DNA of 26,496 nt from Prasinococcaceae sp. CCMP 1430 (GCA_013416795.1 RQSC01000006.1:167447-193942), one strand, 5' to 3'; positions 1 to 8,827 are shown, numbered from the stretch's first letter. A program made the numbers and translations. Notes: generated by a model from the sequence alone, not told the origin.

Positions 1-169
1 GGCGGCGTGTATGCGTGTGTGTGTATGCGCGCGCGCGTGTGTACGTGCGTTGTCGTGGTGGTTGTGTACAGTAGTGTGGTGAGAGATAAAACACAGGCGT
101 CAGCGCCGTGCACGTTCCACGAGGCTGCGCAACGGCTGAGAGCGCGTGGCCGCCAGCGCGCCCCCTCAC

Positions 170-676
170 CTTCTCGCCGTTGCACTGCCCGCAGCGCTTG
201 CGCCCCGTGCCGCCGCACAGCGGGCAGCCCGTGTCGCCGGCGAGCCAGTCCGCCTGCGAGAAGAAGCGGTCCGGCTCCCCCGCGCCCTCGAAGGCCGCCT
301 CCTCGAAGCCCCCTGCGAGGTCCGCACCGGGTGAGCGCCGCAGCGCGAGTCAGTGAGTGCTCGGGGCGCTTCATGTCCGGTGCCTCGACGGCCATGGTGA
401 TAGCCGCGCGCGGCGGTGCGCTCGCGCGGGCGCATTGGCACACGCACCGTCCTCGCACCCCGGGGGCCCTGCCGCTCGGACCACGGCCGCGTCGCCGCGC
501 GTCGGCCGGCGCGGCCCGCCCTGCGCTCCCGTACCGCTCGCTAGCGGCGCAGTGCCGCACACAGCGCACCGAGCGCGTCGCTGAGGGCGGGGGAGGTGGC
601 CGGGAGGAGGGAGGGTGACGCGGGCGGCGCGTGTGGCGCACGTGGCGGTGCGCCGGCGGCGCGCGGATATGGGCAT
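170..676 (-). CDS. DnaJ-type zinc-finger protein, exons 1-2 (partial, continues off left edge)
   Basis: Two exons are seen on the minus strand. Exon 1 runs 676 to 448, starting at an ATG after an A-rich stretch; it encodes about 76 residues rich in Arg, Ala, Thr and Pro, like an organelle transit peptide, and ends GAC G before donor GTGCGT. The intron 447-313 contains CTGAC and ends CGCAG. Exon 2 runs 312 to 170; its first two bases complete the split codon, so the phases agree. It encodes an acidic stretch, then CPLCGGTG and RKRCGQCNGEK, i.e. paired CxxC motifs of the DnaJ cysteine-rich (BSD2-like) fold, and stops at donor GTGAGG. The next intron (169 to 1) has a CTGAC branch site near 96-106 and a CA-rich stretch; its acceptor lies outside the window. 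Family knowledge: such J-less zinc-finger proteins assist plastid protein folding. The zinc motif is clear; the start and targeting are inference. Confidence 0.6.
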
Positions 677-1126
677 TTTTTGTAAACCCTCGTTTTAGAC
701 CTTAAATGAGCGCGCGAGGCGCGGGCGACCCGCGCGGGCGGGAAACTGGCGACGTACCAACTCTGTTCGGTAATCGCGCCCTCATCTTCGAAATTGGCCT
801 GTCTGGCCTTCCGCTTGACGACGACCTCGACATCATCGAGTAGTAGCTGGCCGTGGCGAAGCTTCTTAGCTTCAGCTCTACCTTCTGCACCGCAGCGCCT
901 GCAGTCTTGGTCGGCGCGGCCTTCAAGCCCCCGGCCCTAAATACGGGCTGGGCGACCATATCGTGCACCTTCGGCTTTCCAGTCCACCGCCGTTGCCTCA
1001 CGCCGTCCAAGGCGTCGTTGAGGGCAGCTTCGCTCCCGACTTCGGCGACTGGATACGAGTACCCGCAAAGCCCCGCCATCGCGGCGAGCATGTCGGCCGG
1101 GCCGACCGCCTTCGGCTTCGGGTCGG
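677..1126. other. Spacer without a confident gene
   Basis: Upstream region of the minus-strand zinc-finger gene. Both strands stay open for over 100 codons here, but neither reading resembles a family I recognise, and high GC makes long open frames common. The first 30 bases are comparatively A/T-rich and could hold the promoter of the minus-strand gene. Confidence 0.4.
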
Positions 1127-1320
1127 TTGCCCCAGACCGCAGGGGGGGCGCTTCCCAAGATCCGCCCAATGGACGCGGCTACGTACGTCCGAATGATGCG
1201 CGACAAGGTCGTCCCTGCGATCCGGCGCAAGATGTGGTGGTGCAACACGACGGCGCGTCAGCGCACACGGGCCAGGCGCGGAAGACGCGTTTCGCGCGGC
1301 GGGCGTCGGGCGGCGCATGA
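1127..1320 (+). mobile_element. Decayed Tc1/mariner-like transposase fragment
   Basis: One plus frame reads PMDAATYVRMMRDKVVPAIRRKM (about 1169-1234; the run is 23 residues, key part TYVRMMRDKVVPAI). The neighbouring frame continues DVVVQHDGASAHTGQ (about 1230-1275). In IS630/Tc1/mariner (DDE_3) transposases the helix before the second catalytic aspartate is followed by a QxDGAxxH motif in the same order and spacing, so the two pieces look like one domain split by a frameshift. No N-terminal DNA-binding region, third acidic residue or terminal inverted repeats were found. Read as a remnant, not a functional gene; recognition rests on two short motifs only. Confidence 0.35.
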
Positions 1321-1569
1321 CGATCGACATCGCGCGCCATCCGCCCAAGAAGGGCGCCCGCGAGGCCGAGAAGGGCGCCCGCAAGGCCGAGCGCAAGGAG
1401 GCGGTGGCGAAGCTCACGGCCGAGGCAGCGACGTCCGAACTGATCTTCAAAGCCGAGCGCTACGTACAGCCATTGCGGCCGATTTTCTTGGCCGCGAAGG
1501 GCGCCGTCGACGCCACGAGGAGCCTTCGGCGCCGCGCGCGACCCCCCGTCAGACCCCTCGTCAAATCAC
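1321..1569. other. Spacer with an unsupported Lys/Ala/Glu-rich open frame
   Basis: The plus frame from 1317 stays open for 106 codons and contains a 21-bp tandem repeat near 1347-1388 giving two KGAR-type units. It matches nothing I recognise and may be a by-product of the degraded element just upstream. Confidence 0.25.
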
Positions 1570-1860
1570 CTCACATCCACCCACGGGCGACTACGTGGCT
1601 GTACGCCCACGACCCCCCATCAAAACGCAGGCGTTGAATATCCCGCATGGCCAATTCACATGCGGCCGCGCGCTCAGCTCAGCTACGAAAACCCCTTGGT
1701 CAAATACACCCACATCCTCCCACGGGCACCTCTCCCGAAACCCCCATCAAAACGCAAGGTTGAAGCTCCCGTATGGTCCCTCGTCAAACACAGTCACATC
1801 CACCCACGGGCACCTCTCCCCAAACCCCATCAAAACGCAGGCGTTAAGCTCCCACGAGGT
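1570..1860 (+). repeat. Imperfect tandem cassette repeat (three units)
   Basis: Three diverged copies of a cassette: CACATCCACCCACGGGC (starting about 1572, 1711 and 1795), then CCCCATCAAAACGCAGGCGTT (CAT at 1618, 1745 and 1828), then a GAAGCTCCC-like tail. Copies are 83-84 bp apart in the second interval and 127-139 bp in the first, which has an insertion. No coding sense is apparent. Related pieces recur at 7141-7153 and about 13819. Confidence 0.7.
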
Positions 1861-2042
1861 CAATTCGCACGCGTCCGCGGGTACGGATCGCGCGGCCGCG
1901 AACGTGTGGCCCGCGGCGGCTCGCGCCGCTGCTGCTGTGGCCGCGCGCGCGCCCGCCGCAGGGCGCCGCGCCGGCCGCGGCGGCGCGTTGGCGCGCGGGC
2001 GTCAACGCGTGCGAACGTGTTGTGTGTGTGCAGTGCTGTACN

Positions 2043-3963
2043 GCGCGCCGCGCGCGCGCGCGCTCGCGTGAGCGAGCCGCCGGCGCGCCGCACGCTCCAG
2101 GTGAGAGCGCCCGCGCGTGCGCACACACACGCACGACCCTGCTAGCACGAGCACATGCGCGAGCACACATGCACGCACGCGAATTCTAACACACACACAC
2201 ACACGCATGCACGCACGCACACGGACACACAGGGCCGCGTGCCGCGCCCGGGCTCGGACGAGGAGGCGGCGCTCATCAGCGCCGAGCAGGAGGCCAAGGG
2301 CGGGCGGGCGTACATCAACGGTGCGTGCGTGTATGCGCCGTGCGCCATGCGGTCACACACACACACACACACACGCACACACACGCACACACACACACTC
2401 ACACACACACTCGACAGGCGCTCGCGTACGTCGTTGCGCGTGCTGACATCCATGCACACACGCGCGCAGCGACGGGCTTCCCCTTTCCCCTGGCACCCTT
2501 CGGCGCGCGCCGCACGGTGCGCCGCGAGGTCGTCCGCGGCAAGGTGCGCATGTGTGTGTGTTTGCGTGTGCGTGTGCACGCACGCCGGCGTGTGTATGTG
2601 CCACAGCGGGTGTGTTAATAGTCCTGCGCATGCCTATTGCCAGCATGCGTGAGGGACCACGCGCATGCTCACATCAACATACACACACACACGCTTACGC
2701 ACACTCTCACACACTCCCCCACAAAACGCACGCACGCGCACACACACGCCCGCAGCTGTGGGCGTTCGAGCAGGAGCAGGGCATCGGCCTGGGCCTGGGC
2801 GTGTCCAACCTGGTGCGCATGACCGCCGTGCGGCTGGCGTCGGGGGGGATCGTCGTGCACGCGCCCGTGGCGCCCACGGCGGAGTGCGTGGCGCTGCTGG
2901 ACGCGCTGGGCGGCGAGGTGGAGGCGGTGGTGCTGCCGACCACGCTGTACGAGCACAAGGTGCGCGCGCGGAGGCGCACACGCACGTGCGCACACAGGTA
3001 CTCACACACATGCATGTGCGCGTGTGTGTATACACATGCTAACTCACACATACACACACGCACACACAGATTTTCCTCGCGCCCTTCGCGCGCCGCTACC
3101 CTCGCGCGCGCGTGTACGTGGCGCCCGGCCAGTTCTCGTTCCCGGTGGACCTGCCGCTGCCGCTGCTGGGCGTCTTCGGCGCGGAGGTGCTCAGCGAGGA
3201 CGACGCGGGGACGCCGTGGGAGGGGGAGATGGAGTGCCGCATACTCAGGCCGCCCGCACTGGTGGGGGGGACGTACAGGTGAGCGCGCGCGCGCGTGTGT
3301 ACGTGTGTGCGCGCGCGCGTGTGTATGTGTGGCGGTGTGCGATTGATGGTGCTGCTTGCAGTCAGTCGCTGACGCACACGCACACACGCACATACACACA
3401 CGTCAACGCGCACACGCACGCACGCGCGCGCCCCGCGCCTTGGCCTTCCTCACTCCGCGCAGGTACTGCGAGGCCGCCTTCTTCGTGCGCGCCACGCGCA
3501 CGCTGCTCATCACCGACGCTGCGGTGTACGTCCCCGCCGAGGCGCCGGAGATCGTCGGCGCGGAGATGGTGGAGCGCACCGGCTCGGACGACAACGTGCT
3601 GCTGCGCACGCTCAAGGCCATCAACTACGGCGGGGGCTTTAGGAAGAGGGCGGAGGTGCGTGCTCGCGTGCGCGCTCGTGTGCGTGTGTGTGTATATCTG
3701 AGTGTGTGTGGGGGTGTGTGTGCGTGTACGTGTGATTGCGGCTGACAGGACGCCCACCGCAATCATTCCCGTACCACGGCCTCGTACGACACACAAACAC
3801 ACGCACACGCACACGCACACGCTCGCGCGCGCAGGAGCTTGAGGCGCGCGAGGCGCTGTCGCCCGCGGAGGTGGTGCGGCGCGGCTGGCAGCGCATCTGC
3901 CTCTTCGCGCTGTACATCGCGCCCGCGGGGGAGTCCATACTCGAGCCACAGGTGCGTGCGTGC

Positions 3964-3999
<36 letters not shown>

Positions 4000-4369
4000 A
4001 TGTGCGTCTTCGCGCGAGCATGAATGCGTGCGTGTCTGTGTGTGTTCAACAGTTCTCGCGGGGCCGCTGACGGGAACATGCCATCGTCCCTCTTTTGCGC
4101 GCACACACCCACACACCCGCACGCACTTCTGTTGCATTCGCACACACACACACACACACGTGCGTGCACGCATCAGGCGGCGTTCGACAAGGTGGCCGGC
4201 CGCTGGCTGGTTGGCCCCATCGTGTGGTCGCTGGTCTTCAAGAATGTGGCGCCTTCAGTTGCAGCGTGGGCGGACGAGGTGTGTCGCTCTCGGCTTGCAT
4301 TGCGCGTGCATGCGCGAATGCGCACGCGCATGCTGACGCGCGAACGCGCACGCGCATGCTGACGCACGC

Positions 4370-4401
<32 letters not shown>

Positions 4402-5209
4402 GCGCGCGTACACACACAGGTGTGCGAGTGGGACTTCACCAACGTCATGCCGTGCCATTTCGCGGGGCCCGTCAGGGCGACGCCCGAGGAGTTCAGGGAG
4501 GCGTTCGACTTCGCTGACGCCGGCGAGGTCGCCAGGGCGCGAGGGTGCGTTTGTACGCGGGGATGCGCGCGCGTGATTGCGTGCGTGTGTGTGTCCCGCC
4601 GTGCGCGCGTGCTCATTCTGCACACTAGGTGCCCGTACACGTGCTGACATTGAAACCACGCGGTGCCCGCGGACGCGCGTGCCACCCTCTCAACACACAC
4701 GCACACACAACGCACACGAACACACAAACACACAAACACACACACGCACACACACGCCCGCGTAGCTCTCCGGCCGAGGGCATCCGCCGCGCGCGCAAGT
4801 CCTTCAGCAGGGCGATGCGCAGGCTCGGCGTGAGCGGCGAGGGGGACGAGGGCGATGCCGGCGCCGGCCCAGGCCGCGGCCAGCGAGGTGCGTGAAAGCT
4901 CGCGTGTGTTTGTGCCTGAGCGTGCGCATGTGTTCGTAGACATTTGCTCGTGTGTGTGCTGGCGTGTGTGTATGGTCTTCCTTGCACACGCGTGTGTGCA
5001 CTTGCGTGCGTGTACGACCGTACACCGTCGCTGACGCCCGTACGCTCTCTCTCTCTCTCTCTCTGCGCGTGGCCGCAGCCGAGGGCCCCGAGCTGGACGC
5101 GGCGCGCGACGAGTACTACCTCGACTCGATCGGCCGCGACGACGTCGCCACGCTCGCCGGCGTGTCGGGCGCGCTCGAGAAGATCGGCCTGCTGAGGCGC
5201 GCGCGGTAG
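2043..5209 (+). CDS. DUF4336 protein, eleven exons (5' end lost at gap)
   Basis: Exons: <2043-2100, 2233-2320, 2470-2543, 2756-2959, 3070-3278, 3463-3655, 3835-3951, 4177-4278, 4420-4544, 4766-4887, 5079-5209 (stop TAG). All boundaries are GT/AG, all phases agree, and exons 2-11 total 1365 nt (454 residues plus stop). Recognisable segments are AYINATGFPFPLAPF, FEQEQGIGLGLG, GGIVVHAPVAPTAEC, LPTTLYEHKIFLAPF, VYVAPGQFSFPVDLPL, LLITDAAVYVP and MPCHFAGPV, the pattern of plant/cyanobacterial DUF4336 proteins, predicted to have a metallo-hydrolase-like fold with no established reaction. The last two exons add a basic, then acidic, less conserved tail. Exon 1 is only the Arg/Pro-rich end of a probable leader cut off by the N at 2042. 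Nine of ten introns are packed with (CA)n and/or (GT)n sequence; the last ends in a (CT)n tract. Plastid location is inference. Confidence 0.85.
2101..2232 (+). other. CA-rich intron 1 of the DUF4336 gene
   Basis: Starts GTGAGA and ends CACACAG. A CTAAC branch-site match has its A at 2189, 43 nt before the acceptor, and only CA/CG-type sequence without AG follows. It is the type example of the acceptor layout used by the other introns. Confidence 0.75.
3952..4176 (+). other. Intron 7 of the DUF4336 gene with GT start and CA end
   Basis: The 5' end is a long GTGCGTGCG...(GT)n tract to about 3995; the 3' end has (CA)n around 4140-4159 and finishes CATCAG. The two tracts are complementary on the transcript. 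CTGAC lies at 4067-4071, 106 nt from the acceptor, and no AG dinucleotide occurs between them. Confidence 0.75.
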
Positions 5210-5621
5210 CGCGCGCGCGCACACACACTCAGGCGTGCGCTCGGCACGCACACACGCACAGGCACGTGCTTCATGCATGCATGTGTGTGTGTGCGTGCGT
5301 GCTCGTGCGTACGTGCGCTCATACACGTGCGTTCATGTTTGGGCTGCGGAGGCGCGCGCAATAGCGCGCCTCGCAAACAACACATCCGCCGAGGGGTCGG
5401 GCGCGGGGTCGGGCGGCGGCGTGTGCGCGTCGGCCGCATCGCTCGCCGTCTCGCTCTCCAACTAGTAATGAGACACACAGACAGATAAAGCGCCGGCGCG
5501 CACACGCAGGCGCTCAAACACGCATACACACACGCATGCACGTACGCACACATGACGACGAATGCGCGCATGCGTGCACACACGCACACGCACTCGTGCA
5601 CACTCAAGCGCAAGCGCGCGC

Positions 5622-5685
<64 letters not shown>

Positions 5686-5769
5686 GCACGCCCGCGCGAC
5701 GCCCGGCCGCCCCTCGAACAACCACCGCCTCAATTAATGTGTACACTTTCGGGACGCGCCGCGCGGCGC
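5210..5769. repeat. Convergent intergenic region with long (CA)n tract
   Basis: Lies between the 3' ends of the DUF4336 gene (+) and bL31c (-). A pure (CA)n run occupies about 5627-5682, flanked by mixed CA/CG sequence. Around 5340-5465 the composition becomes more coding-like (either strand could encode a short Ala/Ser/Gly-rich tail), but no splice or family support was found. No clear polyadenylation signal recognised. Confidence 0.7.
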
Positions 5770-6249
5770 CTACTTGTCGTTGATGGTCTTCATGTCGCCC
5801 GCGAAGTCGCCGAGGTCGCCGTACTTGTCGTCGAACTTGTTGAGCTGCCCGGCCTCGACGATGAGGCTGTCCGTGGTGCCCTGCGGATGGCGTGCGTGCG
5901 CAGGGAGGGCACGCGCGCAGACACACGTGCACACACACGCGCGCACGCACACGCGGCGCGGTCGCAGGTGGCATCTCCGTCAGCGCACGTTTCGCGCACA
6001 TTGAAACATACGCCGGCACGCGTGCGCGAGCGCACACACACACACACGCGCGCAGAGATGTGCGCACGAGCATACACGTGCGCGTAGAGGCGCACACGCA
6101 CGCGCATGAGCTCCCCCGCACGCACACACACGCGCGTGCGTGCGTGCACACGCGCATGCACACGCACGCGCCTGTCTGCATGCGCCTGCACACTCGCACG
6201 AACGCACGCACACACGCGTGTGTGGCCGCGGGCAGAAGTACGCACACGC

Positions 6250-6285
<36 letters not shown>

Positions 6286-6431
6286 GCAAACGCACACACA
6301 CGCGGCAGCCTCGGCCAGGCGCGGCGCGCCGCCCGCACCTGGTACACCGGGTGGTTGCCCGACCACACGTCGACCACGTACTCCTCCTTGGTGCCGGACA
6401 CGACCTTCACCTCCTCGCCGTTGCACCACAC
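5770..6431 (-). CDS. RPL31: Plastid ribosomal protein bL31c, exons 3 and 4
   Basis: Exon 3 is 6431 to 6339 (31 codons: VWCNGEEVKVVSGTKEEY, then VVDVWSGNHPVYQ) between acceptor CTCGCAG and donor GTGCGG. Exon 4 is 5880 to 5770 (36 codons and TAG: GTTDSLIVEAGQLNKFDDKYG...) after acceptor CCGCAG. Both junctions are phase 0. The WCNGE, EYVVDVWSGNHP and VNKF-like elements are those of plant and algal plastid L31, a component of the large plastid ribosomal subunit; eukaryotic plastid forms often lack the bacterial zinc cysteines. The tail after YGDLGDF is short compared with the lysine-rich tail of land-plant homologues. Exon 2 lies at 8828-8890 and exon 1 at 6982-7053, out of linear order. The intron 5881-6338 is GT-rich throughout on the sense strand. 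Confidence 0.85.
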
Positions 6432-6980
6432 CTGCGAGTGCACGCGCGCATGCGTGCGTGTGTGTGCGTGCGTGTGTAGGTGTGTGTGTGTGTGTGTGTG
6501 TGCGTGTGTGTGCGTGTGTGTGTGTGTGCGTGTGTACGTGTGGACGCGCGTGCGCGGATTGGCATGCGGACGAGCGCGAGTGCGTCAGCCTCGCGGGCGT
6601 CGAGGAGAAACGCGCGGCCGCGCGCACACACCCTCACGCACGCGCGAGCGAGCGGGCGAGGGGGCGAGTGCACACACGTGCGCGCACGCAGCCCGCGGAA
6701 AGCGCGCGCACATGCGCGTGTGCGTGCACACGCTCGCTTGTGCGCACGCACGCCAGGGCGCATGCACGCCGCAGGCAGCGCGGCGGCACGCACGCGCGCG
6801 CGCGCACGCACGCACGCGCACACGCGCAGGACCGCGCGCGCGACGCACGCAGGCGCGGCGCGAACGCACGCGCAAGGTCTCGCACACGCCCGCGTGGTCA
6901 CACACACGCACGCACACGCACGCACACGCACGCACACGCGCGCGCAGCGGCGGCTGCGGCCGCGAGGGTTTGAGGCCGGC
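6432..6980 (-). other. RPL31: 3' part of bL31c intron 2 up to the gap
   Basis: On the sense (minus) strand the acceptor side is (CA)n-rich (plus-strand GT tract 6461-6540) and the distal side is GT-rich (plus-strand CA/CG at 6620-6940). The last 158 bases before the N at 6981 recur exactly at 8595-8752. I see no convincing exon in this stretch. Confidence 0.6.
6823..6980 (+). repeat. 158-bp exact direct repeat, copy 1 (ends at gap)
   Basis: Identical to 8595-8752 by eye over the full length, including a CACGCACACG mini-array and the unique stretch GCGAGGGTTTGAGGCCGGC. Copy 1 stops exactly at the N at 6981, as expected of a contig end that overlaps sequence placed elsewhere. Confidence 0.9.
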
Positions 6981-6981
6981 N

Positions 6982-7053
6982 CACCGCCGCGGCCGGGCGC
7001 GCGCGCGCCGGCGCGACCGCCTTGGCGCACGTCGCCGCGCACAGGGACGCCAT
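6982..7053 (-). CDS. RPL31: Probable exon 1 (transit peptide) of bL31c
   Basis: An ATG at 7053-7051 opens 24 codons (MASLCAATCAKAVAPARARP, then AAAV) up to the N at 6981. The Ala/Ser/Cys/Arg-rich, acid-free sequence is typical of a plastid transit-peptide start. It sits immediately upstream, on the same strand, of the contig holding bL31c exons 3-4, so it is assigned to that gene. The junction to exon 2 (8890) cannot be seen because of the gap. Assignment is inference from position and composition. Confidence 0.55.
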
Positions 7054-7315
7054 CGCGGACGGGGGGGCGGAGGGGGGGCTGCACAGCGCGCTGTGTGGCA
7101 CGCAACGCGCGCAGCGTCGCACAACGCGCGGAAAACCCCCGCCATCAAAACGCCTCCCATCCAAAATTCACATCCCCTTCTGCGTTTTGTAACCTCACTA
7201 AACCACTAATTGTACATATGGCACAAACACGGTAAAAGAATTGAGACATGATATCATCCGTGAATTGGCAGGGCATAATGGGCGGCGGAGCAAACACGTC
7301 ATCCACCGGTGCGTG
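7054..7315 (-). promoter_or_regulatory. Upstream region of bL31c (putative promoter)
   Basis: From about 7140 to 7300 composition drops to nearly balanced A/T and G/C, unlike its surroundings, as in the upstream regions of other genes here. It includes CCGCCATCAAAACGCCTCCCATCC (7140 on; core CATCAAAACGC), which matches the cassette repeat at 1570-1860. No canonical TATA element could be fixed. Confidence 0.35.
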
Positions 7316-7318
7316 CGT

Positions 7319-7342
7319 TTGGGTTAGGGTTGGGAGTTAGGG
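7319..7342 (+). repeat. Short telomere-like motif
   Basis: Reads TTGGGTTAGGGTTGGGAGTTAGGG, i.e. two TTAGGG hexamers in a degenerate G-rich context. Too short for a telomere; an interstitial telomere-like scrap or chance. Confidence 0.5.
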
Positions 7343-7389
7343 TATGTCTGGGAGGTGTGGAGGGTATACGTGCGGGCGGCCGAGCGCGG

Positions 7390-7445
7390 GCGCGGGAGCG
7401 AGAGGGAGAGGGGGAGGGGGGAGGGAGGGGGAGAGGGCGAGAGAG

Positions 7446-7477
<32 letters not shown>

Positions 7478-7605
7478 AGAGAGAGAAAGAGAGAGAGACA
7501 GGCGGGGAGGGTGCAGAGGCGAGCGCACCGGAGGCGAGCGCACCGGAGGGGGAGAGCTACTGCGCTGGCGAGCTTGCTAGAGAGAGACAGAGAGAGAGAG
7601 ACAGA
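7390..7605 (+). repeat. GA-rich low-complexity tract with (GGCT)8 and a 15-bp tandem pair
   Basis: Purine-rich GAGAGG/GAGAGA sequence surrounds eight exact GGCT units at 7446-7477. A 15-bp unit GAGGCGAGCGCACCG is repeated exactly at 7516-7530 and 7531-7545. It lies 3' of the Rpn5 stop codon (minus strand) and has no coding support. Confidence 0.85.
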
Positions 7606-7754
7606 GCGTGGGCACGAGCCGAGCGCGAGACGGGCGCTCCTGGTGCTGCGTTGAGGCACGGCGTTCTTACGGCGGTCTTACGCGCGCGCGGCCGCTCGCG
7701 CCGTCGCGCGCTCGCGACTCTCCCCCGCGCCGCGCCGGCAGCGCGCGCGCGCGC

Positions 7755-8531
7755 TCACGCGAGGCCGTGCGTGACGCGCTCCTTGTGGATCTGGTGGCAG
7801 GTGCGGTCGACGACGTGCAGCAGCTTCTCGATGGTGGTCGCCCACGACGACAGCGTCCGCGCCGGGTCGGCGGCGCCGCCGAAGAGCACGGTGCCCGCCG
7901 GGCGGTCGATCTTGGCGGCCACGCGCCCGGCGACCACCATGTCGGAGAGGTGCTTCTCCGCCTCGGCGACCTCGAGCGAGAGGAGCGTCGCGAGCCGCTG
8001 CAGCGTGATCTTTGAGTAGTACGCCACCACGACGAGCAGGTTGTGCTCCACGATGCGCAGGCGCAGGTCCTCGAGGCGCTTGGCGCCCGCGTCGCCGCCG
8101 AAGATGGCCGCCGCGGCGTCCATCTGCGGCTTGTGTGTGGCCTGCAGGCTGCTCCAGTGGATGATCTCCTTGGTGATGAAGGTCTTGAGCAGCGCCTTGT
8201 GGCCGGCCAGCTCGTCCATGCTCTTGTCCGAGTGGAGCCGGCGCACGAGGTCGTCCTGCTCGGGGCCCGAGGGCGCGAGCAGCACGTACCACGTCGCCGC
8301 CTCGAGCAGCGGCTTCCAGCGCAGCGGCTCCGCCTTGACGCTCGGCGTGTCGTACACGGCCATGTGGCAGCGGCACATCTCGAGGTAGTCGTTGTTGCTC
8401 GCGTGGTAGCGCGCCATGTGCTCGTAGTAGGTCACCTTGAGCGCCTCGAGCTCGGGCGTTCCCTCGACGGGCTCCTGGATGACCGCGTCGGCGTTGAGCG
8501 GCTCGGGCTCCTTCTTGCCCTTCTCGCCCTC
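7755..8531 (-). CDS. RPN5: 26S proteasome regulatory subunit Rpn5 (PSMD12), C-terminal exon
   Basis: Acceptor GAGCCGCAG at 8532 with a CTGAC branch site at 8568-8572 precedes 258 codons ending in TGA (7757-7755). Recognisable Rpn5 signatures are the YLEMCRCHMAVYDTPSVKAE region, the W-x-L-x-x-A-T-WYVLLAP segment, and a C-terminal PCI domain with EDLRLRIVEHNLLVV, YYSKITLQRLATLLSL, EAEKHLSDMVV, KIDRPAGTVLF and CHQIHKE. Rpn5 is a scaffold of the 19S lid, contacting Rpn11/Rpn9. The exon opens in phase 0 and follows on from the exon ending at 10333, also phase 0; together they give 445 residues against about 456 in human PSMD12. The halves are separated by 1.8 kb of unrelated sequence. Confidence 0.92.
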   Translation of the reverse strand, partial: EGEKGKKEPEPLNADAVIQEPVEGTPELEALKVTYYEHMARYHASNNDYLEMCRCHMAVYDTPSVKAEPLRWKPLLEAATWYVLLAPSGPEQDDLVRRLHSDKSMDELAGHKALLKTFITKEIIHWSSLQATHKPQMDAAAAIFGGDAGAKRLEDLRLRIVEHNLLVVVAYYSKITLQRLATLLSLEVAEAEKHLSDMVVAGRVAAKIDRPAGTVLFGGAADPARTLSSWATTIEKLLHVVDRTCHQIHKERVTHGLA

Positions 8532-8594
8532 CTGCGGCTCGCGCGCGGGCGGGCGCGCGGGCGCGGCGTCAGTCGGCCGACCCGCCGGCGGGCT

Positions 8595-8752
8595 CGCGCA
8601 GGACCGCGCGCGCGACGCACGCAGGCGCGGCGCGAACGCACGCGCAAGGTCTCGCACACGCCCGCGTGGTCACACACACGCACGCACACGCACGCACACG
8701 CACGCACACGCGCGCGCAGCGGCGGCTGCGGCCGCGAGGGTTTGAGGCCGGC
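8595..8752 (+). repeat. 158-bp exact direct repeat, copy 2
   Basis: Same sequence as 6823-6980. Here it is continuous on the right with the rest of bL31c intron 2 and exon 2, and on the left it abuts Rpn5 intron sequence at a CGCGCAGG microhomology. The left edge is therefore the likely false or recombinant junction. Confidence 0.9.
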
Positions 8753-8827
8753 GCCTCCGCGGCAAAAAAAACGCCGGCGAAAAAAAAGAAAAAAAAAGCG
8801 CGCGCGCGCGCGCGCGCGCGCGCGCAC
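8753..8827 (-). repeat. A-rich runs and (CG)n at the 5' end of bL31c intron 2
   Basis: Contains three A8-A9 runs interrupted by CGCCGGCG and G, then about 30 bp of pure CG alternation directly beside the GTGCGC donor. The alternating CG is Z-DNA-prone and the sort of sequence where draft assemblies break. Confidence 0.8.

Noticed and set aside
702-1320. 155-codon frames on both strands (702-1169 minus, 853-1320 plus)
   Set aside because: They overlap each other, match nothing known, and only the short QHDGA-type stretch has any support.
5235-5465. Possible extra exon (Ala/Ser/Gly-rich, ending near 5465) after the DUF4336 stop
   Set aside because: No splice acceptor fitting the local grammar and no homology; the TAG at 5207 ends a coherent tail.
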